From positions 36,623,476 to 36,687,475 of the forward strand of contig JACMZG010001913.1 of assembly GCA_018340805.1 (NCBI GenBank): 64,000 nt of DNA, given 5' to 3'. Shown piece after piece: positions 13,139-24,059 of the stretch (positions within the stretch are counted from its first letter, which is position 1; every line of letters begins with the position of its first letter). The notes beneath the pieces are model-generated. The model was not told where the DNA came from. It saw only the letters and a list, made by a program, of their open reading frames with translations, and ran no database searches. The position numbers and the translations under genes are program-made. This DNA comes from Microvelia longipes. Taxonomy: Eukaryota > Arthropoda > Insecta > Hemiptera > Veliidae.

Positions 13139-13239
13139 ATGTCGGAAGAACTTGTAAGCAGCAATTTTTTTCTCCAGGGACTAAGGAATGTTCTAAGAAA
13201 AATATCAAATCTGTGTCATATTTATTACAGAGATTTGAG
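13139..13239 (+). CDS. Fatp: FATP exon 1 (coding), N-terminus
   Basis: First coding exon. A polypyrimidine acceptor (attatttcag) ends at 13110, giving a short 5' UTR at 13111-13138. An in-frame TAA at 13118-13120 precedes the ATG at 13139, whose -3 base is A, so this ATG is the natural start. It encodes 33 residues ending in HIYYRDL and leaves AG at the donor (AG|gtattt). The first base of the next exon completes an Arg codon, giving YRDLRFIITAKK, which resembles the RDLR-type segment before the catalytic domain in the family. The donor is not a strong consensus and the exon is short, so it is less certain than the others. No signal peptide or membrane helix is evident. Confidence 0.7.
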
Positions 13240-13321
13240 GTATTTTACTAATTTTTCTCATTTCAGACTAATCTTTCCCTTTCCTAAGGCATTATCATTA
13301 CTAGAGATTGATGTAGAATAA

Positions 13322-13327
<6 letters not shown>

Positions 13328-13364
<37 letters not shown>

Positions 13365-13397
13365 TTATATATATATATTATATATATATATATATAG
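13328..13397. repeat. (TA)n microsatellite in FATP intron 1
   Basis: Alternating TA with few interruptions in the 255-bp first intron between coding exons, leaving about 100 bp each side. Confidence 0.9.
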
Positions 13398-13494
13398 TAA
13401 AAAAAAAATAAAAAGTACATATTGAGAGATAAAACGCTGAATACTATAAACAAAATATAATCTGGTAGGTTTCAAATTGTCTATTTTGATTTAG

Positions 13495-13645
13495 GTTTAT
13501 AATAACAGCCAAGAAAGCCTTAAAGATAATAGAATCGTACCAAAAGGAGAAAACAAGTGTTAAGCTTGAACTAGAGAAGCGAGTTAAAAAGCACCCGGAG
13601 AAGATATGTTTCATATGCGAGGACAGAAGATGGACATTCAAACAG
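13495..13645 (+). CDS. Fatp: FATP exon 2
   Basis: Acceptor ttttgatttag ends at 13494; donor cag|gtgttt. It encodes residues 34-84, a basic helical stretch followed by KKHPEKICFICEDRRWTFKQ. This matches the family's start of the adenylate-forming domain (RRHPDKxALI...WTFRQL). The exon enters in phase 2 and leaves in phase 0. The intron before it (255 bp) contains a (TA)n tract at about 13328-13397. Confidence 0.88.
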
Positions 13646-13745
13646 GTGTTTTTTTTTTATTCTTAAATCTAGGAAGAAAAGTGTGCTTTGGGCCTGAAAT
13701 CCTATACCATGATATTGTCTATTTAGGATATAGTCTAAATAATCT

Positions 13746-14380
13746 AGCCGAAAGTCTAAAGTGTCATTGAAGTCTAGAGTTATTGCTTAGTGTCATGAAG
13801 TCTAGACTTTTATTACTTATGCTATTGAAGTCTAGGCTTTATTTACTTGGTGTCATTGAAGTCTAGACTTTATTTACTTAGTGTCATTGAAGTCTAGACT
13901 TTATTTACTTAGTGTTATTTAAGTCTAGACTTTAATTGCTTAGAGCCATTGAAGTCTAGACTTTATTTACTTAGTGTTATTTAAGTCTAGACTTTAATTG
14001 CTTAGTGTCATTAAAGTCTAGACTTTATTTACTTAGTGCTATTGAAGTCTAGGCTTTATTTAATTAGTGTTATTAAAGTCTAGACTTTAATTGCTTAGTG
14101 TCATTTAAGTCTAGACTTTAATTGCTTAGAGTCATTGAAGTCTAGACTTTATTTACTTGGTGCATTGAAATCTAGACTTATTACTTAGTGTCATTGAAGT
14201 CTAGACTTTATTTACTTAGTGTTATTTAAGTCTAGACTTTAATTGCTTTGAGCCATTGAAGTCTAGACTATTTACTTAGTTATAAGTCTAGACTTTATTT
14301 ACTTAGTGCCATTGAAGTCTAGACTTTATTTACTTAGTGTTATTTAAGACTATATTTTAATTGCTTAGTGTCATTGAAGC
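13746..14380 (+). repeat. 31-bp minisatellite in FATP intron
   Basis: About 20 units of a 31-bp motif, cattgaagtctagacttta plus tttacttagtgt, with one- to few-base variants and some shortened units. Each unit carries the palindrome agtctagact. Confidence 0.9.
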
Positions 14381-14745
14381 ATAGTCTCAATAACGATGTC
14401 GTTTTTTCAATCAACGTTTATTTGAGTACATCAATTTATTATAACACTCCTTTGTTTTACAAAATACAGAACACATCATTAAATATAGCATAAAAGGCTA
14501 AATGCTACACAAGAGGTACTTTTACAAAGTAACGATATGGTAATTAAGAACTTAATTGCCATATATCGCTCTATTATGTAACAAATTAGTAAATAATGTC
14601 TAAATAAAATAATATTCTGATAACAAATATTTATTTTTAAATTCAACCTTATTGAATAATGAATGGAATTCGCTGTTTACGTATTGTACGTCAATTGCAT
14701 ATCAATATTGTTTGAAATTAAAATATTTAATTACTTTAATTAATT

Positions 14746-15326
14746 ACTACGCACACAAAGCGTACTTAACAGGGTGATCGTATTTCATACTAATTTAATA
14801 CGATCTGGTTCTTGCACCGGTATTTGTTTATTTGATGTAGTCAGATGACGTCATAACTAATTCGTCAAAACACCACGTCTTTAATTTCAAAGGTTTACTT
14901 GGGTTATGAGGAAATCCTAAACAAAAAAAAAATATTTATTAAATTTCTTTGTATAATAACTAAGTTACACTAAAAAATAATAGGCACAATATTGTGCGAG
15001 AGACACGCGTTGTGTATCCTAGTGTTTTATGAGACCATAAAACACTGATTTTTTATATCAAATGATATAAAAAATAATACCTGAAAAGTTAATTGGTGGA
15101 AAACGGTAGGTAATATTAGTGAGCTACTGGTTTGTCAAGAAGGTTGTATTTTAAAATCAATCGCCTGTGAAGGTATAAACTACGTATCAGGGGATCGATC
15201 TAGATTCTATCTCCCTAGTTCAAGTTTATTCGCATAGTTCTTACAGCGTATTTAATCGTATTTAACTAGTGTACTTAATACGCTCCGTGGATTTAGTATT
15301 CTGTGTGTACGTAGTAAATATTTAGA
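14746..15326 (+). mobile_element. Dispersed element family D, copy 1
   Basis: About 580 bp starting tactacgcacacaaagcgta and ending gtgtgtacgtagta, so the ends are inverted. Internal blocks gatcgtatttcatac, ttcttgcaccg and ctccctagttcaag recur in the copies at 19290 and 55800. No coding frame, so a non-autonomous DNA transposon is likely. Confidence 0.65.
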
Positions 15327-15442
15327 GCATAGTGTATGCAACCCAAAATTTGATGGTTTCTGCTTGGTAAATGCCCTAATGAGCCTAAAGTCTCTAAAGC
15401 AGGCATTTGTTCATTTACTCATGTTAATTATACAATGTACAG

Positions 15443-15677
15443 GTGAATGACTACTCCAACAAAATCTGCAGCGTAGTGGGGTCGTCACTATCCAAAGGCG
15501 ATGTAGTGGCGGTGTTGCTTCCAAACAGTATCGAATATAACTGTGTCTGGCTTGGATTATCTCAGATAGGAGTTATCACAGCTCTTATTAACAACAATTT
15601 GAGGCTACAGCCGTTATCACATAGTATCAATGTTGTCCAACCTAAAGCAATCATATATTCAAATCAGTATGATTCTG
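15443..15677 (+). CDS. Fatp: FATP exon 3
   Basis: Acceptor tgtacag ends at 15442; donor TCTG|gtgagt. It encodes residues 85-162 plus one base, from VNDYSNKICS through VVAVLLPNSIEYNCVWLGLS to KAIIYSNQYDS. This is the family region DVVAxxMxNxxEFVxxWLGxxKLGxxxALINxNLR, here with ALINNNLR. The exon begins with GTG read as an internal Val, not as a start. Confidence 0.92.
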
Positions 15678-16236
15678 GTGAGTATACAAAACCTCTGGAG
15701 AAATTACACTAAGCTAGGATCTTGGTATTAAAATTGAAAGTAAAGTGGGTTATGATGATCGGTCCGGAATGCCTTACAAAGTATAAGTGAGGTTATCTGC
15801 CCGCTAGCTTAGGCGCTCATTCAATTTAATTTCTCACTGTCAGGAAGTTTGATAACATATTTTTTGAGTTATCTACTGGGATATCGTAGATATCTTAAAG
15901 TTTAAGGATATCATTTATTTTAATAAAAATTAATATTGTTGATTAAACAATTATCGGCTTGTTTTTTACTTTACCTGAGAATCCGTTGGCTGAATTAAGT
16001 TAGGAGGGTCTATGGTTGGTAAAAAGGTAGAAACAAGACAAGTCTCCCTAAAATGCGGGGCTTGTAGCAGAGTATGTGGAGGATTTCAATATTGTTGTCA
16101 CTACATATTTACCGCAACGGAGAAGTAGGTTAGAGGTAGGGCACTTAGTAAAGTCCCTAAGTGCCTACCAGGATTTTGTCGGAGACGACTTAGGAAGAAG
16201 CCCGGCAAATTAAGTCCCCAGAGGTAACGCCTCTAA

Positions 16237-16335
16237 AATCTACTGTTGAATTAAAAAAGACATGAAATCCACTGTTGAATCAAAAGAGAGAAATGCAATT
16301 TACCGTTGAATTAAAAGAGAAGAGACATGAAATCA
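16237..16335 (+). repeat. Short tandem repeat, ~30-bp unit
   Basis: Three units built on aaatctactgttgaattaaa plus aaagacatg, with variants, in the FATP intron. Confidence 0.6.
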
Positions 16336-16564
16336 ACCGCGTGGCGTTCTCACCCACCAAAGTACTTGAGGTGAATTAATGAACAATCCCTATGTAAAAT
16401 TTTGTTATTGAACCGCTAGCAGAGGGATTTGAATTGAATTGAACCGCTATCAGTTGAATTTTGAAACATCAAAAAAGTAACCTGAACACCCTTGAGTATT
16501 ATATGATGAAATAAACATTAACAAATACAGTAACTCATATAATACAACGTTTATAATTGATTTG

Positions 16565-16745
16565 TTATAACCCTATCTTACTCTTTGAAGAGGTTTCAAT
16601 GAGGTTACACAGAGCCCCTGAGACCCCTAAAAAGATGTTTCAGGCCTCTCAATGTATTAAGATAGGCTATGCCACCTCTAGTATATATCTCAGTACCCAT
16701 GGTTGATAAAACCATAGAGATATATTACTAGAGAGGCCCTATGGA
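16565..16745 (+). repeat. Dispersed repeat family B copy
   Basis: gttataaccctatcttactc, gaggtttcaatgaggttaca, tgagacccctaaaaagatgt and ctctagtatatatctc blocks, plus the hairpin accatggttgataaaaccat -like and an inverted agatatattactagagagg. Confidence 0.65.
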
Positions 16746-16894
16746 TTAAATTTTGAAACATCGAAAATGTAACCTGACCACCTTCGATTATATGTAAAAT
16801 TAAAAAATCAATAATAAAATTAAAATAAATTATAAACGTTAAAAGTACAAATTAAAACTCAATTAATGTGCGGAAATCTGAAATTAATTTATTC

Positions 16895-17070
16895 ATTATA
16901 ACCTTAACACACTCAACAAAAACAAAAAAAGCAGGTTTAAAAAAAAACAAAAAAAACAAAAAGGAGGTTTCAATAATGTTTCAGATCTCCCAATAATTTG
17001 AGATAGGCTATGCTCTAGTATATATCTCTATGACCGCTAGGGTCATAGAGTATGACCCTAGCGGTCATAC
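16895..17070 (+). repeat. Dispersed repeat family B copy with terminal hairpin
   Basis: ttataaccttaacacactc, aggaggtttcaataatgttt and tctagtatatatctctatg, ending in a near-perfect hairpin tatgaccgctagggtcatag / gaccctagcggtcata. Confidence 0.65.
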
Positions 17071-17489
17071 TCTATTATCAATAATCTCTTCAGATGAATA
17101 AAACTTCAATAACTAACTGAATCACTGGTTCCAAACCAGTGCGATGTCTGGTACTCGTAAAAGTTCCTTAAATCTAAATGAGCATGGGTTTAGGCACTTA
17201 GGTGAACCCATAGAGATACCATTGCTAAAGAGTCTTCAACAATTAAATCACTCTAATGCAATGGATGAATTGAGAAACACCGAAATAGTAACACGAACAA
17301 CTTAGATGATTAATGTAATCAAACGAACAGTAGAACAGGGTACAACAGTAACTTATAGAGCAGAACGTTTTTTAATACAAAACACAAACAATCTACTAAA
17401 GGCCGAGAAAAATTGAATACACGATAAAATTATTAGGTTAAAATTAAAATTGAAAATTATAACCTTAACAGACAATTAAGTTATACATT

Positions 17490-18035
17490 ATTTTATTATT
17501 GATGATTGGGGTTGAAGTCGAGGATAGACCCCATTTGCACTGCGACTGGAAGTCTATTATACAATCCCCTAAATTGGTCCAGGTCAGAATAATCCTTTTC
17601 TCCGGACTAGGTCTAGGATCTTTTTAACCAGTGATCCATTGGTAGAGTCAAACTTAGTGAGAATGCTGCTACCAAAGTTGGAGAACCTTTGAAAGGCTAG
17701 GGCTTCACATCTCAGAAGTATTTAAAAAAATAATAAATAAATAAATCGTTTATTTATATATAAATACCTGTTTACAAAGGTTAAATTACAAATTATAAAT
17801 AAATAAAATAATATATATATATTGACCATTTGTGTCGCATAAGCTCAAGGCTTGTGCGCGACACGAAAATATGTGAGATACAGTTTCGGTTTCCGATTCA
17901 CAGAGTCTACACACTGTTTATCCTTAATGATACCAATGTTATGGAGATGTTTTCGGAGTTGACAGTAACCAGTCAGCAGTCCAGTTACTGTTCTAAGGTC
18001 CCTTCTGTTATACATAGGCCCTAAGAGCCTCAAAA
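17490..18035 (-). mobile_element. Decayed non-LTR retrotransposon 3' end (RNase H tail)
   Basis: On the - strand, 18033-17845 reads RRDLRTVTGLLTGYCQLRKH and LHNIGI, the conserved segment after RNase H in LINEs of the I/R1-like groups (LRxVxGLLTGHCxLxxHL). After an AT-rich insertion (17717-17840) it resumes near 17710 with CEALAFQRF and SLVKKILDLVRRKGL, matching the C-terminal CxAL...ILxFVRxxGL segment. The 3' UTR follows. No longer functional. Confidence 0.7.
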
Positions 18036-18105
18036 AGATGTATCAAACATTTTTATGTAATGAGATAGGGTATGCCCCCTCTAGTACTACTATATCTCTA
18101 TGGTT
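18018..18105 (+). repeat. Dispersed repeat family B fragment
   Basis: ccctaagagcctcaaaaaga then gtatgccccctctagta and atatctctatgg, lying about 50 bp before FATP exon 4. Confidence 0.55.
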
Positions 18106-18158
18106 AAACCGAAATAAATTGTTCTAATTTAAATTACTGCATAGCCTGTTTGTTTCAG

Positions 18159-18381
18159 TCTTGTCAGAAATATTGATGGAAGTTAAAGGAAATCCAAAAT
18201 TATATTGCTTCGAAGGAGATTCCATTATTTCAGATTTTCTAAGTTTACCCAAGTTGCTAAGTGAAGTTTCGGGCTATAACAGTATACCGCAATGTACTAT
18301 GTCTTTTAGCGATGTTATTATTTATATTTATACATCTGGAACAACTGGCTTCCCTAAACCAGCAAAAGTCACATTATCCAA
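18159..18381 (+). CDS. Fatp: FATP exon 4, AMP-binding motif
   Basis: Acceptor tgtttgtttcag ends at 18158; donor TCCAA|gtaagc. It encodes residues 163-236 plus two bases. The end of the exon carries DVIIYIYTSGTTGFPKPAK, the P-loop-like AMP/ATP-binding motif of adenylate-forming enzymes (YTSGTTGxPK). The usual Ala-Ala after the Lys is Pro-Ala here, a modest deviation. Confidence 0.95.
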
Positions 18382-18485
18382 GTAAGCCAAAAATAAATGT
18401 GTATTTTAAAAAGTCATGAGCATCAAATTGAAGTAGATTTTACGTTGATTTATTGTGACGATTTATGAGTCTATTTAAGAACAAC

Positions 18486-18572
18486 ACATGACTGAAATCA
18501 GTTGAAAGTGCGAGAAAATAGTGTTGAGGATCCAATAGGTTTGCCTAATTTGAAATTGAGGGCGTGGTTTAA
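18486..18572. mobile_element. MITE family C, truncated copy
   Basis: gactgaaatcagttgaaagt then gaaaatagtgttgaggatcc and ccaataggtttgcctaa match the left half of the family C elements. The right inverted end is missing. Confidence 0.5.
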
Positions 18573-19038
18573 CATCCAGGACTGTTTTGAGTCCTGGCCA
18601 TCTTGTGTGAGCGTGTTGTATAGTTTTCCGTTAAAAAAGCTTATTAAAATAAGCTCTGTTTAAACAAAAAACTTAATAGGGACCTCTATTATAAATTATT
18701 AAAGCTTTTAGGAGGAATAGGTCCTAAATAATGAATAAAACTAATTTTGCCGAGCTTTTAATGTAATTTTGATTACATTAAAGCTTAATGTAATGTAATT
18801 ACTTTACATTAGGCTGCCTGTTACCAAAAACACACTATGAAATTAGGTGTTGATGTGTAGGACATTAAGTACTGCATGACAAAGGAAGGTCCTTCGTTCT
18901 GCTTCATTAAACTTACTAAGTAGATAAAACCATTTGCTTATATTTATAACTCGATCATGGGGTGTTTCCAAAACAAACTCATGAAATTTTGTCCTTACCA
19001 CAATGTATTCTTGTCTATAAGTATAAATCTGATTTTAG

Positions 19039-19237
19039 AATACTTGGGACGGTGGTTTCAGCGAAGTTTGGAATAGGATTTGTTGAAGACGATGTTATTT
19101 ATACGCCGTTGCCTCAATACCACTTAGCAGCGTTGACCAGTGCTGCATTTAGCTTTATAGAAGGTGCAACAACTGTTTTTAGACCTAAGTTTTCCGCTTC
19201 ATCTTATATAAGCGATTGCCAGAAGTATGAAGCTACT
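19039..19237 (+). CDS. Fatp: FATP exon 5
   Basis: Acceptor gattttag ends at 19038; donor GCTACT|gtaagt. It encodes residues 237-303, including DVIYTPLPQYHLAAL and SFIEGATTVFRPKFSASSY, and ends DCQKYEAT. This corresponds to the family segments VxYxxLPLYHxA and GxTVVxRxKFSASxFWxDCxKYxxT. The bases following the donor in the genomic frame are intron. Confidence 0.94.
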
Positions 19238-19289
19238 GTAAGTAAGTTTATTTATATTTTGTGGTTTAAGAATCAAAAGTCTTTTATTT

Positions 19290-19762
19290 AAAAGAGCGAT
19301 CGTATTGGATACGCATTAAATACGATAAGATTCTTGCACCGTATTTGTTTAGTCAATCGAGTGAGATTACGTGATAACTGATCCCGCCAAAACATCGCGT
19401 GTCTTATAGTAAAGGATCACTTTTGGTTATAAGGAAGTTTAAAACAAAAAATATATTTAATTAAATTGTGATTTCTTTGCATATTAATAAAGTTAAACTA
19501 AAAAATAATATTGCAAAAATTATTTGATCAAAAACGGTAATGTGGAAGTAAAATAAAAGTTCTATGAGAAGTTTATCCGTTAAATACGATTGTCTCTAAA
19601 GGTACATACAGGGTATCGGGGTATCCATTTAGATTCCATCTTCATACTTTTAGCGGACGCAATCGGATCCCCTCCACATGGTTCATACAGCTAATATTAC
19701 CGTATTAAAAGATCGTATCCAATACGATCCGCGAATCTATAAGTGTGTGAACGTACATATAT
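19290..19762 (+). mobile_element. Dispersed element family D, copy 2
   Basis: Contains gatcgtattggatacgcatt, ttcttgcaccgtatttgttt, gatccgcgaatctataagtg and ends tgtgaacgtac. It closely matches the inverted copy at 55800-56310 and starts about 50 bp after FATP exon 5. Confidence 0.7.
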
Positions 19763-19769
19763 ATATAAT

Positions 19770-19781
19770 AAATATATATAT

Positions 19782-19841
<60 letters not shown>

Positions 19842-19842
19842 A
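19770..19842. repeat. (TA)n microsatellite
   Basis: TA tract directly preceding the family E repeat at 19845-20165. Confidence 0.9.
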
Positions 19843-19844
19843 TA

Positions 19845-20165
19845 AACTCTATACATAAAGACAAAAATATATACAAAAACACTTGAAAACAGAAAGAATG
19901 GACGATACACGAAGATCAGCTATCGAAGAGTTCTTCTCAAAACTGGTAGGCGATGGCTATGGAGACTAGTTGAAAAGTAGATATGAAGCTGCAGACGATA
20001 ACAGAGTTGTGCACTGACCCACGGATTGCGACCGGGCCTTGACTAACGGAGGTTTAAAAAGGATCCTTTAGCGTGTACCAACGCTCACCTCGTCAGAGTC
20101 TTTAGCTGCAAAGTTTGAAGATCTGAGATTGGTGGATATGTGAAGATCATAGTGATACCGTTATT
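19845..20165 (+). repeat. Dispersed repeat family E, copy 1
   Basis: Follows a (TA)n tract: aaactctatacataaagaca, tggacgatacacgaagatca, gacccacggattgcgaccgg and atatgtgaagatcatag. An inverted copy lies at 37560-37872, also joined to a long (TA)n at the corresponding end, so the TA tract is probably part of the element. Confidence 0.75.
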
Positions 20166-20215
20166 GCAAAATAGGCAGACTTGGAATAAAAACAGTAGTT
20201 ATATACATATACATA

Positions 20216-20227
20216 TACATATACATA

Positions 20228-20276
<49 letters not shown>

Positions 20277-20312
20277 ATATATATATACATACATATATAT
20301 ATACATATATAT
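20216..20312. repeat. (TA)n / (CATATA)n microsatellite
   Basis: atacat repeats running into long TA. The long frame crossing this region is an artefact of the repeat. Confidence 0.95.
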
Positions 20313-20747
20313 TTGTTTTTTGTGTGTAACAACAAATGAAATAAAACACAATCTGGTACAGGGAAGCTCGGTACTTATCCTCACAACTTCGGACTCGCTT
20401 CGCTTAGCCTCGTCGCTCGTATGGCACGACTATCCAATGCTTAAAGTAGTATTACTCACTTATATGAACTCACTTCTTACTACTCACTTATTACTTGTTA
20501 CTCACTTTATTTTGGTCTCACTGTATACGACCTCAAAAAAAAGTGGTTATATGAAGTCTAGAGTGGTTTTACTTCGGTCTCGCTGCGCTCGACTTCAAGA
20601 AAATAGTTATTTAAAGTTTAGGGTGCAACGAATTCGGACTCGCTTCATTCCTTCTTAGAATGTCTTGATTTTCCATAGTCTACTAGTCTCTCCTAGTACA
20701 CCTTTATCACACCTTTATAAAATCTAAATCAACAAGTCTGGCTGAAC

Positions 20748-21229
20748 TTCGGTATACGGTGCACCCTGTTATCAATACTATGTATCGATATATTTTTAGT
20801 TTAGAGATATGACGTAGGAATAATCGATATATGCCTTTTCTTTTACGTTTATGAACATATTTTATTATTTTTTTAAATGTTTTTTTGTTGTTTGTGTTTT
20901 TTTATTTGTTGTAAAATGGATTATAACTATTTTCATATCTTTTTATGTTTTTATAATGTTTTAACAATGTTTTTATAAGAATAATCGATGATACACCACA
21001 TCTAATTATTTTTTACGTATTTTTGTGTTTGTTATTATCAGGTTTTTTATTATATTTTTGTTGTTAATGTTTTCATTTATTTGTTGTATGGTTTTTTTAA
21101 TGTTTTAATTATAATTAATAATTTTACGACGCTGCTTATCTTTTAAGTGCACAGTTTTCGTTTACGTGTCACGTAACTAAAAATATATCGATATATAGTA
21201 TTGATAACAGGGTGCACCGTATACCGAAG
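20748..21229. mobile_element. DNA-transposon-like element with ~60-bp inverted ends
   Basis: cttcggtatacggtgcaccc at the left and gggtgcaccgtataccgaag at the right are perfect inverted complements, extending through tgttatcaatacta and tatcgatatatttttagtt. About 480 bp, AT-rich interior, no transposase. It ends 23 bp before FATP exon 6. Confidence 0.85.
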
Positions 21230-21252
21230 ATTTACCACAAGTCTTTTTTTAG

Positions 21253-21445
21253 ATGGGTCAATACATTGGTGAAATCCTGCGTTACATATTAAACACTGAA
21301 GTTGTAGCTGATGAAAGAAACCACAAATTAAGATTATTGGCTGGAAACGGAGTCAGAGCAGATGTCTGGAGAAAGATTGTCAAGAGATTTAATATTCCAC
21401 AAATAGTAGAATATTATGGAGCGACGGAAGGCAACTTTCTTCTAA
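21253..21445 (+). CDS. Fatp: FATP exon 6, YGATEGN motif
   Basis: Acceptor gtctttttttag ends at 21252; donor CTTCTAA|gtaaat. It encodes residues 304-367 plus one base, starting MGQYIGEILRYILNT. It continues with LLAGNGVRADVW, then IVEYYGATEGNFLL. These match QYIGElCRYLLN, xxGNGLRxDVW and ExYxATEGN of FATPs. A transposon-like insertion ends only 23 bp upstream of this exon (20748-21229). Confidence 0.95.
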
Positions 21446-22185
21446 GTAAATCATTAAACTTACCTAAATTTGAATTTCCCGGATTCCTTGGTCCTTCATT
21501 GACGTACATACTTGAATTTTTCTTTTACATGATCAATATATAATACCGATGTATCCAATGTCTTTTAAAGTTCTATGTCATACATAGATACTAACCTATT
21601 ACTCGGCGTTAAAAGGTGTAATGATACTAAATAACACTATGACGCTAAATAAATATAAAACTATCTTAGTTTTATATTTATTTCTAGCTTAATTTTTCCT
21701 CCGCGTTTAGCGTAAGAATGTCGAATTTAATATTTTATTAAGTAGGAATGCGCACGAGTATAAGAAGAATCCTAATAGTTATCACACATAAAAATTCGCT
21801 CAGTAGTTTAGGCAGTAGGTGCGTCAACGTATGAACCTATCGTTCGCTAACTTAGTTTTTCGCTCCACGTTCAGCGAATGTCGAATCTAAAAGTCTTTAT
21901 ATGTCTAAATCCATTCGGTAGTTTAGGCTGAGGTTGCGTCAACAAAAAGTGCAGGAAAAATAAGAATGAGATGTCGGAACGCTACAGTGTTACTAAATTA
22001 TAATCTTTGACAATCCTAACCTTCAGTGCCATTGTTATTAAAAGTGCTGGAAACGGGAGGAGAAGAGCATATTATGATCTTTGGAAATAACACTCTTAAA
22101 CCAAAGTAAATAATAAATATTATTTATATATTATTTGCCTCGATTCAACAAATTTTTGACTATTCCGTGTGATACTATTTTTCAG

Positions 22186-22332
22186 TAAACAACAAGAACG
22201 TAGTTGGCAGCATGGGATATCTACCTATAGGTATTCCTGGTTATTCTAAATTTGGACCGAGTATAATAAAAGTCGATGATGAAGGAGAACCTATAAGAAA
22301 TGACAAAAGGCTTTGCCGTCTCGCTAAATCAG
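22186..22332 (+). CDS. Fatp: FATP exon 7
   Basis: Acceptor tttttcag ends at 22185; donor AAATCAG|gtaaat. It encodes residues 368-416 plus one base: INNKNVVGSMGYLPIG, then SIIKVDDEGEPIRNDKRLC and ARLAKSG-like residues. It corresponds to the family segment GAxGF...LVKVDEEtGEPIRDxxGLCIxCxPGExG. Confidence 0.93.
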
Positions 22333-23084
22333 GTAAATAGTTTTGATATGTATTTGATTATACATCATTTGATACTACCGTGTTTAGAAAAACTTTAATA
22401 GTTGACACAATTATGTATTATTGTATGTATAATTATTCACAGAACTATTCCAAAGGTCTTAAGTTAAACAGATATATCTCAGTTTACTCAACAAAGCAAA
22501 ATTGGAGTAGTTGAAGTTAAATCTTTAGACTGGATTATAGAATCAACTCATAATCATTTTGTTGTCTTTACAGACAATCAAATTTTTAGTTTCCTCCATT
22601 TAAAATAAATCCTTCTATTTCTCTGGATAATTATTTAACACGGCAAATTATCAATTTATTTAATTCTGACACTTTGAAAATAAAATCCCTCATGTTGTTC
22701 TGGGTCAAAGGTCTAATATTAAGTACATAAATGGACCTACGTCCTTTTACAAAATACAAAACATACACAATTTAGAATGACTATTCTTCACATACACAAA
22801 ATACAAAAATAATTACGAAATTAAAAGAAATGTTTTAAAAAATAAAATCATTAAAAACATAAATCATTTATGCTTTACAACCTAAGCAGTAAAAATTTCT
22901 TCTTGGCACACAATTTGTCTAGTATTTTTTATTTATTTGAGTGCATTTCATAGTTTTTCTTTTAATAATTTATTTTATAGTTACACTGCATTCTATCACT
23001 TACATAGATGCTACAAGTAACAGAGATGATGAGGTTGTTGTGACCAGCTTGTCTTGACGGAGAGGCTACCCATTAGTAGAACTC

Positions 23085-23450
23085 CTTGGCGTGTTTTTTT
23101 TTCTTTTTCTTCCCTTTACAAGGAGCCCACTGTATGTTGACAGAGGGCATTTCTATATTTTATTGCTCGCCAAGGAGGTCTCTAGGCCAGCGCTTTCTGA
23201 GTCTTCTGGGTGTGTTATCAGGGATGTGGCGAGATTGTACGAGTGGATTGGAGTGAAGTTCAAGTGCATTGTGAAAGGTTAAGTATCTGGAAAGGGCTAG
23301 GTCGTGAACAAAAGGGATGTTAAGGTCATTATGAATTGTGAAGTTAGAGACATAAGCTGGAGAGGATGTAATTTGTCTGTGGATTACATAAAAATATGCC
23401 CAACATTCCAAAATAAACACTATTTGATCTACAACATTATTTAAACTCAT
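23085..23450 (-). mobile_element. Jockey-type LINE fragment (ORF2 C-terminus)
   Basis: - strand frame 23450-23160: DQIVFILECWAYFYVIHRQI, YVSNFTIHNDLNIPFV and PRRLRKRWPRDLLGEQ. The NxTIHxDLxIPxV and RRLxRxWPRDL pieces are the C-terminal segment of insect Jockey-type LINE reverse transcriptase proteins. It is truncated upstream, and lies in the FATP intron between exons 7 and 8, antisense to the gene. Confidence 0.7.
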
Positions 23451-23738
23451 TTAAGGGGGCATAGCGAGCTCCCGATGAAAATTCACTACTTATATTGTAA
23501 AATTACACGTCTTGAAAGAACTATAGTATGAAACAAAGGCCCACGGAGAGGGCCTTAAAGGGAGGTAAGGAAAATTCGCAAATACATGTACAAATAATAA
23601 TAAAAAAACAACAATGTAGCCGCTTAGCGGTTACGGACCGGGCTCGTATATGGTTCTATGCCATCCCTTTAAAACTCGGTAATTTATAACTTACTTTGTT
23701 AGGTTCATATGTCACCCTTACTGTACTTTTGTATTTAG

Positions 23739-23876
23739 GCGAGATAGGTCTTCTCATCGGATTCTGTCCACCTGGTAACCCAGTAAGGAAATTTCATGGA
23801 TATATCAGCGAGAATGAAACCAAAAAGAAAATTATTCATAATGTATTTCAACATGGCGATTTAGCATTCAATACAG
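23739..23876 (+). CDS. Fatp: FATP exon 8
   Basis: Acceptor tttgtatttag ends at 23738; donor AATACAG|gttagt. It encodes residues 417-462 plus one base: GEIGLLIGFCPPGNPVRKFH, a GYISENETKKKIIHNVF segment, and QHGDLAFNTG. This matches GExGLLVGxI...FDGYxNExATxKKIxxxVFxxGDxxFNTG. Confidence 0.94.
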
Positions 23877-24059
23877 GTTAGTTCATTATTTCTCAGCTTA
23901 ATCAACTCAATAATAATAATTGTCCGAGTTATAGCAATAAGTATTACTTTAAAATACTCAAATTTTAAGACCTATCTTATATTTATCTAATTAAAACTAA
24001 TCTCACTTATACTTATATAACCTAATTATACAGACCCCAAATAATTTTAAATTTCCACA

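Noticed and set aside
13746..14380. Possible CRISPR-like array
   Set aside because: Units are directly abutting variants of one 31-bp motif with no unique spacers, in a eukaryotic intron.
20140..20658. 172-codon open frame on the + strand
   Set aside because: Runs through (CATATA)n/(TA)n and dispersed repeat DNA, giving Tyr-Ile-His runs with no family features.
23160..23450. Separate host gene on the - strand
   Set aside because: Sequence is the C-terminus of a Jockey-type LINE protein, truncated and antisense in the FATP intron.
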